From Roseburia sp. AF12-17LB (lineage in GTDB: Bacteria > Bacillota > Clostridia > Lachnospirales > Lachnospiraceae), in assembly GCF_003479605.1 (NCBI RefSeq), contig NZ_QUHR01000001.1, forward strand, positions 496,001 through 560,000: a stretch of DNA of 64,000 bases, given 5' to 3'. The position numbers and the translations under genes were made by a program. Of this stretch, positions 45,375-52,566 are shown one piece after another. Position 1 is the first letter of the stretch. The number at the start of each line of letters is the position of its first letter. The notes below the pieces were generated by a model, which saw only the letters and a program-made list of their open reading frames with translations, was not told the DNA's origin and did not search any database.

Positions 45375-45445
45375 TAGAAAATAAGAATTTTGGAAACTGA
45401 TTTTAGAAAATGAGTTTCAAACAGTGAGAAAATCAAAAGAAACAG

Positions 45446-45492
45446 GAAACTGTGTTTTGTGTATAAAATTCACAAGACACAGTTTCTTTTTT
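45446..45492 (+). terminator. Terminator after serS
   Basis: GAAACTGTGTTTTGTG (45446-45461) pairs with CACAAGACACAGTTTC (45471-45486): 16 pairs including one G-U, then six T's. Confidence 0.92.
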
Positions 45493-45524
45493 ATGAAGAA
45501 CTATTGTGAAAAGTGTGATAATTA

Positions 45525-45553
45525 TTGATAAAAATAACCGAATATTGTATAAT
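45525..45553 (+). promoter_or_regulatory. Promoter of the oxidoreductase-hypA-DUF5692-hypB operon
   Basis: TTGATA (45525-45530), 17 bp, TATAAT (45548-45553), about 80 bp before the start codon. Confidence 0.88.
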
Positions 45554-45633
45554 ATATACAAATACTGTGATGAATCACGACAAAAAACAACCTGTGAGGG
45601 GAGCAATACAGGTATCATACAAAGGAGGGGCAC

Positions 45634-48333
45634 ATGGCAGAACCAAGAGAATTGATTCTGAAACTCGGTCAGAAAATTACAGACCGAATCGGAGTGAAAG
45701 TTACGGAAAATGACCCGGAATACTGGGGACTTGCCGGAGTGGTAACGGATGAGATGGCAGAAGTTGCACTGGCAATGAAAGTCAGAGTACCGGCTACCGC
45801 AGCAGAAGTAGCAAAGAAATGTAAGAAGAGCGTAGAACGGACCGAAGAACTGTTAGAGCAGATGAGTGTCATCGGACTGATTGAATACAACCGGGAAAAT
45901 GAAGATCATCATAAGCAGTACATACTGCCAATGTTTGTTCCGGGCTGTGCAGAATTCATGGTAATGAATAAAGAGCAGGTGGAAACACATCCGGAGATTG
46001 CAGATTTCTTTGAACAGATGTCAAAACTTCCGCTGGAGAAAGTAACACCGATGGTTCCGCTGGGTGGAGCAGGAATCGGAATGCATGTTATTCCGGTAGA
46101 GAAAGCAATCCCGGCAAACCAGCAGTCGGCAAGCGTGGAGCATATTTCCCACTGGCTCAATAAATATGATAAATATTCCGTTGGCGCATGTTCCTGCAGA
46201 CGGCAACAGCGAATCCGTGGGGAGGGAACCGGAGACTTAGAGGATGATTTATGTATTGGTGTCGGTGATATGGCAGATTACTGTGTAGAGACTGGAAAGG
46301 GCCGTTACATTGATTATGATGAAGTAATGGAGATTCTGCAGCGAGCAGAGGATAATGGCTATGTCCATCAGATTACGAACATTGATGGAGAAGATAAAAT
46401 CTTTGCAATCTGTAACTGTGCAGTCGGTGTATGTAATGCATTGCGTACATCCCAGCTTTTCAACACACCAAATATGTCACGCTCCGCATACCGTGCCAGT
46501 GTAGAGCCGGAGAAATGTGTAGCCTGCGGAAGATGTGTAGAGTACTGTCCGGCTGGTGCAGCAAAGCTCGGACAGAAATTATGCACCAAAGATGGTGGAC
46601 ATATTACCTATCCGCAGCAGGAGCTTCCGGATACCACCAAGTGGGGACCGGAAAAATGGAATCCAAATTACAGGGATGATAACCAGATTAACTGTTATGA
46701 CACCGGTACCGCACCATGTAAGACAGCATGTCCGGCACATCTTCCGGTACAGGGATATATTAAAATGGCATCTCAGGGAAGATATCTGGATGCATTGAAG
46801 CTGATTAAGACGGAGAATCCGTTCCCGGCAGTATGTGGAGCAATCTGTAACCGCCGCTGCGAAGATGCATGTACCAGGGGAACCATTGACCAGGCAGTAG
46901 CTATTGATGAAATCAAGAAATTCATTGCGGAACAGGAGCTCCATGCAGAGAAGCGTTATATTCCACCAATGTTGAATTATTCTGGAAAGCCTTTTGAGGA
47001 GAAGGTAGCAGTAATCGGAGCAGGACCGGCAGGAATGTCAGCCGCATTCTATTTAAAGAAAATGGGTTATCCGGTTACTGTATTTGAAAAAGAAAAAAGA
47101 CCGGGTGGTATGCTGATGAACGGTATTCCATCTTTCCGTCTGGAAAAAGATGTGATCAATGCAGAAATCGATGTGCTGCGCGAGATGGGGGTAGAATTCA
47201 AGTGCGGCATAGAAGTTGGCGAGGACATCACCATAACACAGCTGCGTGAACAGGGGTATAAAGCATTTTACATAGCAATTGGTGCACAGGGCGGACGTAT
47301 GACCGGAGTACCGGGAGAAGATGCCGTAGGCGTAGAAACCGGAGTAGACTTCTTGCGTCGTGTCAATTTAAATGAAGAAGGCGTGAAATTATCTGGCAAG
47401 ACCGTAGTAATCGGTGGAGGAAATGTAGCAGTAGACGTTGCAAGAACCGCACTTCGTACCGGATCTTCCGATGTATCCATGTTCTGTCTGGAATCAAGAG
47501 ATATTATGCCGGCAGCCGATGATGAGGTGGCAGAGGCAGAAGAAGAGGGCATTGTGGTAAATAATTCCTGGGGACCAAAGGAAATCCTTACCGAGAATGG
47601 CAAAGTGACCGCAGTGGTATTCAAAAAATGTATCGCTGTACTGGATGAGAATAAACGGTTTGCACCAAAATATGACGAAGAAGAATTATTAACGGTTCCT
47701 TGTGACCAGGTATTATTATCCATTGGACAGTCTATTAAGTGGGGGGCTTTATTAGAAGGAACCAAAGTGGAATTTAATCCGAACGGAACCTTAAAGGCAG
47801 ATCCGGTAACATATCAGACCGCAGAGCCGGATATTTTTACCGGTGGAGATAACTATACCGGACCAAGATTTGCTATTGATGCTATTGCAGCAGGAAAAGA
47901 AGGCTGTGTATCTATTCACCGTTTTGTCCATGAAGGACAGAGCCTTACTTTGGGACGTAACAGAAGACAGTTCATTGAACTGGATAAAGACAATATTAAA
48001 GTTGAGACCTTTGACAATGCAAAACGTCAGGTGCCGGGACATAAGGCTGGAGATGCAAAGCATACTTTCCGTGATTTACGAAGCACCTTTACCGAGGAGC
48101 AGGTACAGAAAGAAGCAAACCGCTGCTTAGGCTGTGGTGCTACCGTAGTAGACCCGAATAAGTGTATCGGCTGCGGAATCTGTACAACGAAGTGCGAATT
48201 TGATGCCATCCACTTAAGCCGTGACCTGCCGGATGCAAGCCGCATGGTAAAATCAGAAGACAAGTTAAAGGCAATCTTCCCATATATGTTAAAGCGTGAG
48301 ATTAAGATTAAATTCAAAGGCAGGAAGAAATAA
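45634..48333 (+). CDS. GltD-like FAD/NAD(P) oxidoreductase with several Fe-S motifs and an N-terminal winged-helix-like region
   Basis: 899 residues. Residues 1-110 look like a winged helix (ATAAEVAKKCKKSVERTEEL then LLEQMSVIGLIEYN). A Cys-rich region follows (GACSCRRQQR, later ICNCAVGVCNALR), then a ferredoxin site with Cys295, 298, 301 and 305. Next is a GltD-type N-terminal Fe-S domain (PCKTACPAHLPVQGYI, CGAICNRRCEDAC). The FAD fold carries GAGPAGMS near 463, and the NAD(P) fold carries VIGGGNVAVDVARTA. C-terminal cysteines are 831, 834, 844, 847, 850 and 854. It should pass electrons between NAD(P)H and an unknown partner. hypA follows 18 nt later. Confidence 0.87.
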   Translation: MAEPRELILKLGQKITDRIGVKVTENDPEYWGLAGVVTDEMAEVALAMKVRVPATAAEVAKKCKKSVERTEELLEQMSVIGLIEYNRENEDHHKQYILPMFVPGCAEFMVMNKEQVETHPEIADFFEQMSKLPLEKVTPMVPLGGAGIGMHVIPVEKAIPANQQSASVEHISHWLNKYDKYSVGACSCRRQQRIRGEGTGDLEDDLCIGVGDMADYCVETGKGRYIDYDEVMEILQRAEDNGYVHQITNIDGEDKIFAICNCAVGVCNALRTSQLFNTPNMSRSAYRASVEPEKCVACGRCVEYCPAGAAKLGQKLCTKDGGHITYPQQELPDTTKWGPEKWNPNYRDDNQINCYDTGTAPCKTACPAHLPVQGYIKMASQGRYLDALKLIKTENPFPAVCGAICNRRCEDACTRGTIDQAVAIDEIKKFIAEQELHAEKRYIPPMLNYSGKPFEEKVAVIGAGPAGMSAAFYLKKMGYPVTVFEKEKRPGGMLMNGIPSFRLEKDVINAEIDVLREMGVEFKCGIEVGEDITITQLREQGYKAFYIAIGAQGGRMTGVPGEDAVGVETGVDFLRRVNLNEEGVKLSGKTVVIGGGNVAVDVARTALRTGSSDVSMFCLESRDIMPAADDEVAEAEEEGIVVNNSWGPKEILTENGKVTAVVFKKCIAVLDENKRFAPKYDEEELLTVPCDQVLLSIGQSIKWGALLEGTKVEFNPNGTLKADPVTYQTAEPDIFTGGDNYTGPRFAIDAIAAGKEGCVSIHRFVHEGQSLTLGRNRRQFIELDKDNIKVETFDNAKRQVPGHKAGDAKHTFRDLRSTFTEEQVQKEANRCLGCGATVVDPNKCIGCGICTTKCEFDAIHLSRDLPDASRMVKSEDKLKAIFPYMLKREIKIKFKGRKK

Positions 48334-48351
48334 AAAGCAGGATGTGAGTGT

Positions 48352-48696
48352 ATGCATGAACTGGGAATTATCATTCATATTTCCAAAACATTAAAGGAAG
48401 TAGCAGAAGAAAATGAAGTGACGAAGATAGGTTCTGTTACTTTGGAAATTGGAGAAGTCAGCGGAATTGTCCCGGAATACCTTTTAGACTGCTGGGACTA
48501 TTACCGGAAGAAATCGGACCTGTTATCGGAATCGGAATTGCGTATCGAGACGCTTCCGGCGGTAACCATGTGCGAGAATTGCAAAAAGACTTATCCGACT
48601 GTAAAATTCGGCAGACAATGTCCGTACTGTAAGAGTGATGACACCTATCTGCTGACGGGAAATGAATGCAGTATCAAAGAAATGGAGGCCTGCTGA
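48352..48696 (+). CDS. hypA: HypA nickel metallochaperone
   Basis: 114 residues. The N-terminal MHELG gives the nickel-binding His2 and Glu3. The zinc site is Cys74-x2-Cys77 and Cys90-x2-Cys93 (CENC, CPYC). HypA hands Ni2+ to [NiFe]-hydrogenase, or in some bacteria to urease, together with HypB. It sits between an Fe-S flavoprotein and a DUF5692 gene, with hypB two genes on. No hypC, D, E or F and no hydrogenase subunit is in the window, so the nickel target is not apparent. Its stop lies in a small hairpin, GCCTGC-tgag-GCAGGC (48688-48703). Confidence 0.92.
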   Translation: MHELGIIIHISKTLKEVAEENEVTKIGSVTLEIGEVSGIVPEYLLDCWDYYRKKSDLLSESELRIETLPAVTMCENCKKTYPTVKFGRQCPYCKSDDTYLLTGNECSIKEMEAC

Positions 48697-48742
48697 GGCA
48701 GGCTTTCCAATAAATAATTTACCAAAGAAAGAAGGGGTTAAA

Positions 48743-49792
48743 ATGTTGTTTCATGTTTATGGAGGAAATGGAATTTATCAGTGGATTGCCATGCTGGCAG
48801 TCTTAGCCGGACTTATTTTATTAAATGAGTTTGCAAGAAGAACCAAGTTTGGTGGACTTATGATGTTTGGAATTATTCCGCTGGCACTTACCGTTTACTT
48901 TGTTGTAATTGCAGTATGCGCAGGACAGGGCGTAGAATGGGCCGTAAATAACCAGACACATCTTTATATGAATGGATGGTTCCATTACGCAAAACTGTAT
49001 GCAGCACTTGCCGGATGTATCGGCTTTATGATGATTAAGTATGAATGGGGTATTGGAAAGAAACAGTGGTTCCGTGCATTCCCATTTGTAATCGTAGCAA
49101 TTAATATTTTGATTGCAGTAGCCAGCGATTTCGAATCCGCAATCAACGGCTGGTATTCCTGGTGGTTATCTTCCGAAGATGTATGGCTCTATGGTGGCTG
49201 GCACAACGTAATGAACGGAATCGCAGGAATCTTAAATATCCTTTGCATGACAGGCTGGTGGAAAGTATATTCCTCCAAAGACAAGAAAGATATGATCTGG
49301 CCGGATATGATCTGGGTTTACATTGTAGTATATGATATCTGGAACTTCGCTTATACCTACAATTGTCTGCCAACCCACTCCTGGTTCTGTGGTGTAGCAC
49401 TGCTTTTAGCACCTACTATTGCAGCATTAATCTGGAACAAGGGTGGCTGGATTATGAACCGTGCAAATACACTGGCAATCTGGTGTATGTTTGCACAGAT
49501 TTTTCCACTGTTTCAGGAGACTGCTGCCGATGGAACAACCTATTATCCATGGGCAACCATTTCCAGACAGTATGCAGACGGAACGGTAAATGGCATTGTA
49601 GCAGGAACTTCGAACAATGCAGATCCGACCGCAATGACAATCGTCAGCGCACTGGCACTGATTGTAAATGCCATTGCTTTAGGATACATCATTTACAAAT
49701 CTGTAAAGAATAAGAAGAATCCGTATACCAACGAAGTATTTACAGACTTCAAGTATTATAAAGATGCACTGGCAAGAGCAGATGTAAAATAG
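48743..49792 (+). CDS. DUF5692 family polytopic membrane protein
   Basis: 349 residues with about nine or ten hydrophobic helices. It is very rich in aromatic residues, especially Trp and Tyr in clusters such as INGWYSWWLSSEDVWLYGGW and YDIWNFAYTYNCLPTHSWF. There are few charged residues in the helices and no cofactor motif I can identify. It fits DUF5692, a family of unknown function. Its position between hypA and hypB, co-directional and closely spaced, suggests a role tied to nickel: a transporter, or a membrane partner of a nickel enzyme. I chose ATG 48743 with AAGGGG upstream; an earlier start would overlap hypA. Confidence 0.7.
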   Translation: MLFHVYGGNGIYQWIAMLAVLAGLILLNEFARRTKFGGLMMFGIIPLALTVYFVVIAVCAGQGVEWAVNNQTHLYMNGWFHYAKLYAALAGCIGFMMIKYEWGIGKKQWFRAFPFVIVAINILIAVASDFESAINGWYSWWLSSEDVWLYGGWHNVMNGIAGILNILCMTGWWKVYSSKDKKDMIWPDMIWVYIVVYDIWNFAYTYNCLPTHSWFCGVALLLAPTIAALIWNKGGWIMNRANTLAIWCMFAQIFPLFQETAADGTTYYPWATISRQYADGTVNGIVAGTSNNADPTAMTIVSALALIVNAIALGYIIYKSVKNKKNPYTNEVFTDFKYYKDALARADVK

Positions 49793-49813
49793 GGTATAAT
49801 TGAGGAACTGGAA

Positions 49814-50476
49814 ATGAAAGTAATTGAAGTAAAAAGAAGTATATTTGAAAATAATGATAAGGATGCTGCCAGCTTAAGAGAACAGTTAAAGGGAGAGAAA
49901 ACATTTCTCTTAAATCTGATGTCTTCACCGGGAAGTGGTAAGACTTCTACCCTGGTGCCAACGGTCAATGAACTATTAAAGGACTACCGGGTAGGAGTCA
50001 TGGAAGCGGATATTGATTCCGATGTAGATGCATGGACGATTGCTGATAAGACAGCAGCAAAGGTTGTACAGCTTCATACCGGCGGTATGTGCCATCTGGA
50101 TGCAGACATGACCAGACAGGGCTTGAAGGAGCTTGGCACTGAGGATGTAGATATTGCTATCCTTGAAAATGTGGGGAACCTTGTCTGCCCGGCAGAATTT
50201 GATACCGGAGCAGTGAAGAATGCAATGATTTTGTCCGTACCGGAAGGACACGACAAGCCATTGAAATATCCATTAATCTTTACCGTATGCGATGCACTTA
50301 TTATCAATAAAATTGATGTGCTGCCATATTTTGACTTTGATATGGATAAGGTAAAGGAGTATGCATGGAAACGGAATCCGAATCTTAAGATATTCCCAAT
50401 CTCCGCAAAGACCGGAGAGGGAATGGAAGCATGGTACTCCTGGCTGAAAGAAGAGGCAGATAAATGGATGAAATAA
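49814..50476 (+). CDS. hypB: HypB GTPase, nickel incorporation protein
   Basis: 220 residues. The P-loop is SSPGSGKT (about 37-44). GGMCHLDADM carries Cys93 and His94, and ENVGNLVCPAEFD carries Cys125; these form the metal site in the GTPase domain. NKIDVLPYF is the guanine-specific NKxD. The N-terminal CxxCGC high-affinity nickel motif and His-rich stretch of some HypBs are absent. It hydrolyses GTP to drive nickel transfer from HypA. It begins 21 nt after DUF5692 and appears to be the last gene of the operon. Confidence 0.93.
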   Translation: MKVIEVKRSIFENNDKDAASLREQLKGEKTFLLNLMSSPGSGKTSTLVPTVNELLKDYRVGVMEADIDSDVDAWTIADKTAAKVVQLHTGGMCHLDADMTRQGLKELGTEDVDIAILENVGNLVCPAEFDTGAVKNAMILSVPEGHDKPLKYPLIFTVCDALIINKIDVLPYFDFDMDKVKEYAWKRNPNLKIFPISAKTGEGMEAWYSWLKEEADKWMK

Positions 50477-50564
50477 AGTATCCTTTTGGGTGAGAAAACA
50501 GCCGGAAACATCACAAAAAAACTAGCAAAAGAACAAAAAATAATTAATTGATTAAAAAATGCCC

Positions 50565-50593
50565 TTGCAATAGGGATAGAAAAGTGCTATAGT
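50565..50593 (+). promoter_or_regulatory. Promoter directly upstream of a terminator, ahead of amt
   Basis: TTGCAA (50565-50570), 17 bp, TATAGT (50588-50593). Transcription should start near 50600, about 10 nt before the terminator stem at 50609. Confidence 0.75.
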
Positions 50594-50608
50594 CCTAGCT
50601 GTAGACGA

Positions 50609-50650
50609 AGATGTCAAAAACACGAAAACGTGTTTTTGGCATCTTTTTTT
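50609..50650 (+). terminator. Strong terminator between hypB and amt (possible amt attenuator)
   Basis: AGATGTCAAAAACACG (50609-50624) pairs with CGTGTTTTTGGCATCT (50629-50644): 16 pairs with one G-U, loop AAAA, then T's to 50650. Because a good promoter lies just before it, it may end a roughly 50-nt leader transcript rather than the hypB mRNA only. Confidence 0.92.
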
Positions 50651-50651
50651 A

Positions 50652-50758
50652 CTTTACAGGAAATTGTTTTCCTGTAAAGTAAAAAACGCTCCGCGAGGAT
50701 GCACACTGCGGCGTATAAGGTAGATATCGCAAGCGACCGCCGCAGGCACGAGAATGTG
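50652..50758. repeat. 107-bp terminator-associated repeat, copy 1
   Basis: It starts with CTTTACAGGAAA (50652-50663) paired with TTTCCTGTAAAG, then a GC-rich section with TGCGGCG / CGCCGCA and TCGCAAGCGA. It matches copy 2 (55766-55872) over all 107 positions with six differences, all transitions. Both begin one base after a terminator T-tract. Similarity resumes at TAAAGAGTTTC (50794-50804), so the full unit may run to about 50820. No ORF. Confidence 0.88.
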
Positions 50759-50830
50759 CCAAGGCACATGCTTTGCTCCGTGCGCTACTCGCATAAAGAG
50801 TTTCTCAAGTGAAAAGAAGGAGGATTAGAT

Positions 50831-52072
50831 ATGAATACTGGAGATACAGCCTTTATGCTGATTGCAACAGCACTTGTGTTTTTTATGACACCGGGACTTG
50901 CATTTTTCTATGGAGGTCTTGTACGAAGAAAGAATGTATGTAACACGATGATGGCATGTGTGGCAATCATGGGATTGTCGGTAGTGCTTTGGACACTGTT
51001 TGGTTATTCCCTTGCATTTGGTGGCAATCACGGAGGTATCATTGGAGATTTCCGTTGGATAGCCTTGAATGGTGTAGGCTGGGAGACAGGACCTTATGCA
51101 GATACCATTCCACATCTTGTATTCTGTGCATTCCAGATGATGTTTGCCATGATTACACCGGCACTGATTACCGGTTCCTTAGTAGGAAGAATGAAGTTTA
51201 AGGCACTGTTTCTCTTTGTAACACTATGGTCCTTTGTTGTATATTATCCACTGGCACATATGGTCTGGGGAGAAGGCGGACTTTTAGCAGCGATTGGTTC
51301 TGTTGATTTCGCCGGAGGAGATGTGGTACATATCAGCTCCGGAGTCAGTGCATTGGTTCTGGCAATCATACTTGGAAGAAGACGTGGCTATGAGCAGGTA
51401 ACTTATCGTATTCATAATATCCCGTTTGTTGTATTAGGAGCATCTCTTTTATGGTTTGGCTGGTTTGGATTTAATGCAGGAAGTGCACTGGCAGCCGATG
51501 GACTGGCAGCCCATGCATTTATGACATCTGCAATTTCTGCAGCAGCAGCCTTATTATCCTGGATGCTTATTGATGTTGTAAAAGAAGGAAAGCCAACTCT
51601 GGTAGGTGCATCCACCGGGCTTGTGGTAGGGCTTGTGGCAATTACACCGGGTGCAGGATTTGTTCCAATCTGGTCAGCATTTATTATCGGAGCTTTGGTC
51701 AGCCCGATTTGCTACTTCGGAGTTGCACTTATTAAGAAGAAACTGAAAATTGATGATGCGTTGGATGCATTTGGATGCCATGGAATTGGTGGTATCTGGG
51801 GTGGAATTGCCACCGGAATTTTTGCACAGAAATCCATTAACAGTACTGCAAAATGGGATGGACTGGTGTTTGGAGATTACCGTCTTTTCCTGGCACAGAT
51901 GGAAGGAATTTTAATTACAATTGTAATTGCAGTGGTTGGTACCCTGTTTTGTGTGGCAGTGGTAAGGATCTTTACACCGCTTCGTGTAAGCTTAAAAGAA
52001 GAACAGCTTGGACTGGATGTAACCCAGCACGGTGAAAATGCTTACCCAAGCTTCAACGGATTAGACCAGTAG
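50831..52072 (+). CDS. amt: Ammonium transporter Amt
   Basis: 413 residues with 11 membrane helices. GLAFFYGGLVRRKNV is the family N-terminal motif, the VVHISSGVSALVLAIILG helix follows, and FGCHGIGGIWGGIATGIFA carries one of the twin pore His residues. It moves ammonium across the membrane. The PII gene follows 23 nt later, the usual amt-glnK pair in which PII plugs the pore. The upstream region holds a promoter, a terminator and a 107-bp repeat. SD AAGGAGG precedes the ATG. Confidence 0.96.
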   Translation: MNTGDTAFMLIATALVFFMTPGLAFFYGGLVRRKNVCNTMMACVAIMGLSVVLWTLFGYSLAFGGNHGGIIGDFRWIALNGVGWETGPYADTIPHLVFCAFQMMFAMITPALITGSLVGRMKFKALFLFVTLWSFVVYYPLAHMVWGEGGLLAAIGSVDFAGGDVVHISSGVSALVLAIILGRRRGYEQVTYRIHNIPFVVLGASLLWFGWFGFNAGSALAADGLAAHAFMTSAISAAAALLSWMLIDVVKEGKPTLVGASTGLVVGLVAITPGAGFVPIWSAFIIGALVSPICYFGVALIKKKLKIDDALDAFGCHGIGGIWGGIATGIFAQKSINSTAKWDGLVFGDYRLFLAQMEGILITIVIAVVGTLFCVAVVRIFTPLRVSLKEEQLGLDVTQHGENAYPSFNGLDQ

Positions 52073-52095
52073 GATAGAAAAGGAGATAATCAGAT

Positions 52096-52452
52096 ATGAT
52101 GATTAAAATAGACGCAATTGTGCGGGAAGAAAAATTCGAAGATGTAAAAGCAGCATTAAATGCCATCGGAGTCAACGGTATTACAGTATCGCAGGTTATG
52201 GGATGCGGTGTGCAGAGAGGATATAAAGAAATTGTCCGGGGCATGGAAGTGGCAGTGCAGATGCTTCCGAAAATCAAATTTGAAATCGTAGTATCTTCCG
52301 AAGAATGGGAACAAAAAACCATCGAAGCCATACAGAAGGCAGCCTTTACCGGGGAGGTCGGCGATGGCAAAATCTTCAGCTATGAGATTCGCTCCGCCCA
52401 GAAAATCCGTACCGGGGAGACCGGCTATGACGCATTGCAGAGCAACGATTAA
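52096..52452 (+). CDS. PII nitrogen-regulatory protein (GlnK/GlnB-like)
   Basis: 118 residues. It begins with the MMIKIDAIVREEKFEDV strand, with GVNGITVSQVMGCGVQRG, then PKIKFEIVV and GEVGDGKIF, the PII signature. In the T-loop the position equal to Tyr51 of E. coli GlnB is Val52 (RGMEVAV), so it cannot be uridylylated there. Regulation is then probably by ATP/ADP and 2-oxoglutarate alone. It is co-transcribed with amt and most likely gates it. SD AAAGGAG precedes the ATG. Confidence 0.94.
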   Translation: MMIKIDAIVREEKFEDVKAALNAIGVNGITVSQVMGCGVQRGYKEIVRGMEVAVQMLPKIKFEIVVSSEEWEQKTIEAIQKAAFTGEVGDGKIFSYEIRSAQKIRTGETGYDALQSND

Positions 52453-52500
52453 AGGAAGGATAGATTAAAAAAGTAATATAAAATTGATTAAATTTAGACC

Positions 52501-52529
52501 TTGACATTAAATTTAAAAGGGAGTAAAAA
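52501..52529 (+). promoter_or_regulatory. Promoter of cstA
   Basis: TTGACA (52501-52506), 17 bp, TAAAAA (52524-52529), 38 bp before the start. Confidence 0.72.
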
Positions 52530-52566
52530 CAATAATTAAATAATTCATATGAGGAGGAATTTGAAA

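Noticed and set aside
48685..48706. Terminator at the end of hypA
   Set aside because: The 6-bp stem with three T's is weak, and DUF5692 and hypB follow closely in what looks like one operon.
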